Origin: Aldehydirespirator sp965116865
GTDB taxonomy: Bacteria > Actinomycetota > Acidimicrobiia > Acidimicrobiales > Aldehydirespiratoraceae
NCBI GenBank assembly: GCA_965116865.1
Contig: OZ220727.1
Coordinates: 1 to 64,000, forward strand
Direction of reading: 5' to 3'
Length of the DNA stretch: 64,000 bases
Below the pieces are notes generated by a model. The model had not been told where the DNA came from, made no database searches, and saw only the letters and a list, made by a program, of their open reading frames with translations. Positions within the stretch are counted from its first letter, which is position 1. Every line of letters starts with the position of its first letter. Positions 62,698 through 64,000 of the stretch are shown here, in pieces. The translations under genes and the position numbers were made by a program.

Positions 62698-63381
62698 GTG
62701 ACAGCGGTGATCGCGCGTCGGGGCGCCAGCCAGGCTGCTCCCGAGAACACGGTGGAAGCCTTCCGGCTGGCTCGGGAACTCGGCGCCGACTGGGTGGAGC
62801 TTGACGTGCGGCGCACCACCGACGGTGTGGCCGTGGTCCACCGCGACGCCCACCTGGCTGACGGGCGCCGCATCGGCCACCTCCACGCCGACGAACTGCC
62901 CGACTACGTGCCCAGCCTGGCCGAGGCCCTGGAAGCTTGCGAGGGCATGGGGGTGCATCTCGAGATAAAGAACCTCCCCGACGACCCCGACTACGACAGT
63001 GAGTACCTCGTGGCCGACGCGGTGGCCGGCCTCATCGCCGCCTACCTCGGTCCCGAGCGGGCCTTGGTGTCGTCGTTCAACGTGGATGCCGCCGACGCGG
63101 TGCGGGTCGTCGATCCTGCGATCCCCACCGCGCTGATCTGCGGGATCGCGGCACCCGCGCAGGCCGTGGCACGGGCCCGCGCCCACAACATGGCGGCCGT
63201 GCACCCCTTCGACACCATGTGCGACGCGGCCTTCGTGCGCCGGGCCCACGACTCCGGGCTGGCCGTCAACGCGTGGATCATCAACGCCCCGCAGCGCATG
63301 TCGGAACTGCTGGCCATGGGCGTGGACGGGCTGATCACCGACGTCCCCGACGTCGCCCGCGCCCTAGTCGACGCAGCCTGA
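62698..63381 (+). CDS. Glycerophosphodiester phosphodiesterase-like protein, catalytic His replaced
   Basis: A 227-residue TIM-barrel protein of the GDPD family, which hydrolyses glycerophosphodiesters to an alcohol and glycerol-3-phosphate. It has GASQAAPENTVEAFRLARE, GADWVELDVRRTTDG (metal-binding Glu and Asp) and VVHRDAHL with the second catalytic histidine. The first catalytic histidine, normally in the HRG of AHRGAS, is replaced: the sequence reads IARRGAS. A one-base change (CAT to CGT) would explain it. The enzyme may be inactive or altered. The GTG at 62698 follows GCCGGG only. Confidence 0.8.
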   Translation: MTAVIARRGASQAAPENTVEAFRLARELGADWVELDVRRTTDGVAVVHRDAHLADGRRIGHLHADELPDYVPSLAEALEACEGMGVHLEIKNLPDDPDYDSEYLVADAVAGLIAAYLGPERALVSSFNVDAADAVRVVDPAIPTALICGIAAPAQAVARARAHNMAAVHPFDTMCDAAFVRRAHDSGLAVNAWIINAPQRMSELLAMGVDGLITDVPDVARALVDAA

Positions 63382-63467
63382 CAGCCAGAGGTCGAGCAGG
63401 CGGACCGCCGATGCCCGTCCTGGCAGCAGTGGCTCGAGCGGGCCTCGGGTCGCAGCGGGCAACAGCG

Positions 63468-63581
63468 GGAACAGCCGCCGGTCAGGGCAGGACTAGGCGC
63501 AGGGCTTGAAGCACGGGCACCGGTTGGCGCCGGTTTCGTGGAACAGCCGCCGGTCAGGGCAGGACTAGGCGCAGGGCTTGA
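63468..63581. repeat. 42-bp repeat pair with 30-bp insert at a gene 3' end (72-bp period)
   Basis: A 42-bp sequence starting ggaacagccgccggtcaggg occurs exactly at 63468-63509 and 63540-63581. The insert is 30 bp. The second copy contains the last codons and TAG stop of the minus-strand lipid-kinase gene (63565-63567). Confidence 0.9.
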
Positions 63582-64000
63582 CTAGACGCAGGGCTTCCGG
63601 CGCCCAGCGGATCCGGAGGAGGGGAGCAGTGCCGAGGTGGTCGCCGTCGGCCTGGTAACCGGCGGGCGGATCGGAGAGCACCGTCAGGTCTGTGAGCCCC
63701 TCGTGAACCCTTGCTCCCGGCAGCCCGCGCACGTCGCCGGAGCGCAAGGCCTTCAACCCCAACGGCAGCAGGCGGTGCAGCGAAAGGGTGGGCAGCGTCA
63801 CCGCGGCCAGGGGCTCGTCCAGGCGCAAGCCTGGCACGAGGTCGAAGCTGCGGCCCCCCAAGTACGTGTAGGGGTTGGCGTTGAGCACGATCGTCAACAG
63901 GCCCTCGGCCAGCGGATTGCCGTCGGCATCGCGAACCTGCATCGGCGGGCGGCGTCGGTGTGCTCGCTGCATCCAGGTGGTGACTGCGGCGTAGATGAAC
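63565..64000 (-). CDS. Diacylglycerol-kinase-family lipid kinase, C-terminal part (partial)
   Basis: The gene enters from the right edge, and ~144 C-terminal residues are visible: TIVLNANPYTYLGGRSFDLV, the conserved NTDPYTYLGxRPL-type segment of YegS/DgkB-like kinases, then LVPGLRLDEPLAAVTLPTLS and GYQADGDHLGTAPLLRIRW, matching the P-xQVDGExLG end of the family, and EALRLVKPCA before the TAG. The N-terminal catalytic GGDGT region lies outside. Such enzymes phosphorylate diacylglycerol or related lipids. Its 3' end is duplicated with 72-bp spacing. Confidence 0.8.
   Translation of the reverse strand, partial: FIYAAVTTWMQRAHRRRPPMQVRDADGNPLAEGLLTIVLNANPYTYLGGRSFDLVPGLRLDEPLAAVTLPTLSLHRLLPLGLKALRSGDVRGLPGARVHEGLTDLTVLSDPPAGYQADGDHLGTAPLLRIRWAPEALRLVKPCA

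Overview
The window is very G+C-rich DNA and looks chromosomal, from an actinobacterium, most plausibly class Acidimicrobiia. That placement is an inference from gene content: a DUF3107 protein beside a PdtaS-type histidine kinase, an Mrp ATPase without the usual CxxC pair, YibE/F, inositol-phosphate synthase, and a menaquinone (menF-menD-menH-menC) cluster. An unusual trait for the phylum is a complete System I cytochrome c maturation operon (ccmABCDEFGH). I saw no rRNA, tRNA, origin or cas gene.

Layout. 1-8.4 kb: a proline-codon repeat tract, an acyl-CoA synthetase, a spondin/Calx-beta/cadherin/SLH surface protein and a PLP enzyme. 8.4-21.8 kb: a second PLP enzyme, a broken MarR gene, an addA/addB-like recombination helicase-nuclease pair, a 1-kb 61-bp repeat array, a Nudix-DUF1445 fusion, a cupin and a YdeI-like protein. 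21.8-33.3 kb is an accessory/defence island. It holds an AAA15 ATPase with a RloB/AbiLii-like Toprim partner, a Gp37/Gp68 gene with a possible tcmP remnant, a type I restriction locus reduced to hsdM and hsdS fragments with two toxin-antitoxin modules between them, an IS1634-type remnant, an AT-richer three-gene operon ending in DUF433 and VapC45-like genes, and an ISL3 transposase remnant. 33.3-44.3 kb: yibE/F, DUF2269, the menaquinone cluster, a phosphatase and a nucleotidyltransferase. 44.8-50.3 kb: a secreted Ig-like protein, gene fragments, ino1 and a MaoC hydratase. 50.4-57.5 kb: the ccm operon, whose genes overlap by 4 bp at nearly every junction. 57.6-64 kb: a histidine phosphatase, mrp, DUF3107, a pdtaS-like kinase, a coiled-coil membrane protein, a GDPD-like protein and the 3' end of a diacylglycerol-kinase-family gene.

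The most striking pattern cuts across all of this. At about 20 sites, in genes, at gene ends and between genes, a local stretch of about 36-39 bp (or 29 bp) is repeated directly around an unrelated insert of about 33-39 bp (or 32-33 bp), so periods cluster at 69-76 and 61-62 bp. The repeated sequence differs at every locus but the geometry recurs. It resembles the repeat-spacer spacing of CRISPR arrays (37/35 and 29/32), although no cas gene is present. Some sites were amplified into arrays (17 repeats at 18.3-19.4 kb, 7 at 32.5 kb). One intergenic site (42.34-42.52 kb) has three repeats with two different 35-bp inserts. I suggest, as an inference to test, that these are scars of off-target integrase activity of the Cas1-Cas2 kind, or of an unknown process with the same geometry. 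A separate dispersed element of about 145 bp with conserved hairpins occurs at least six times between genes.
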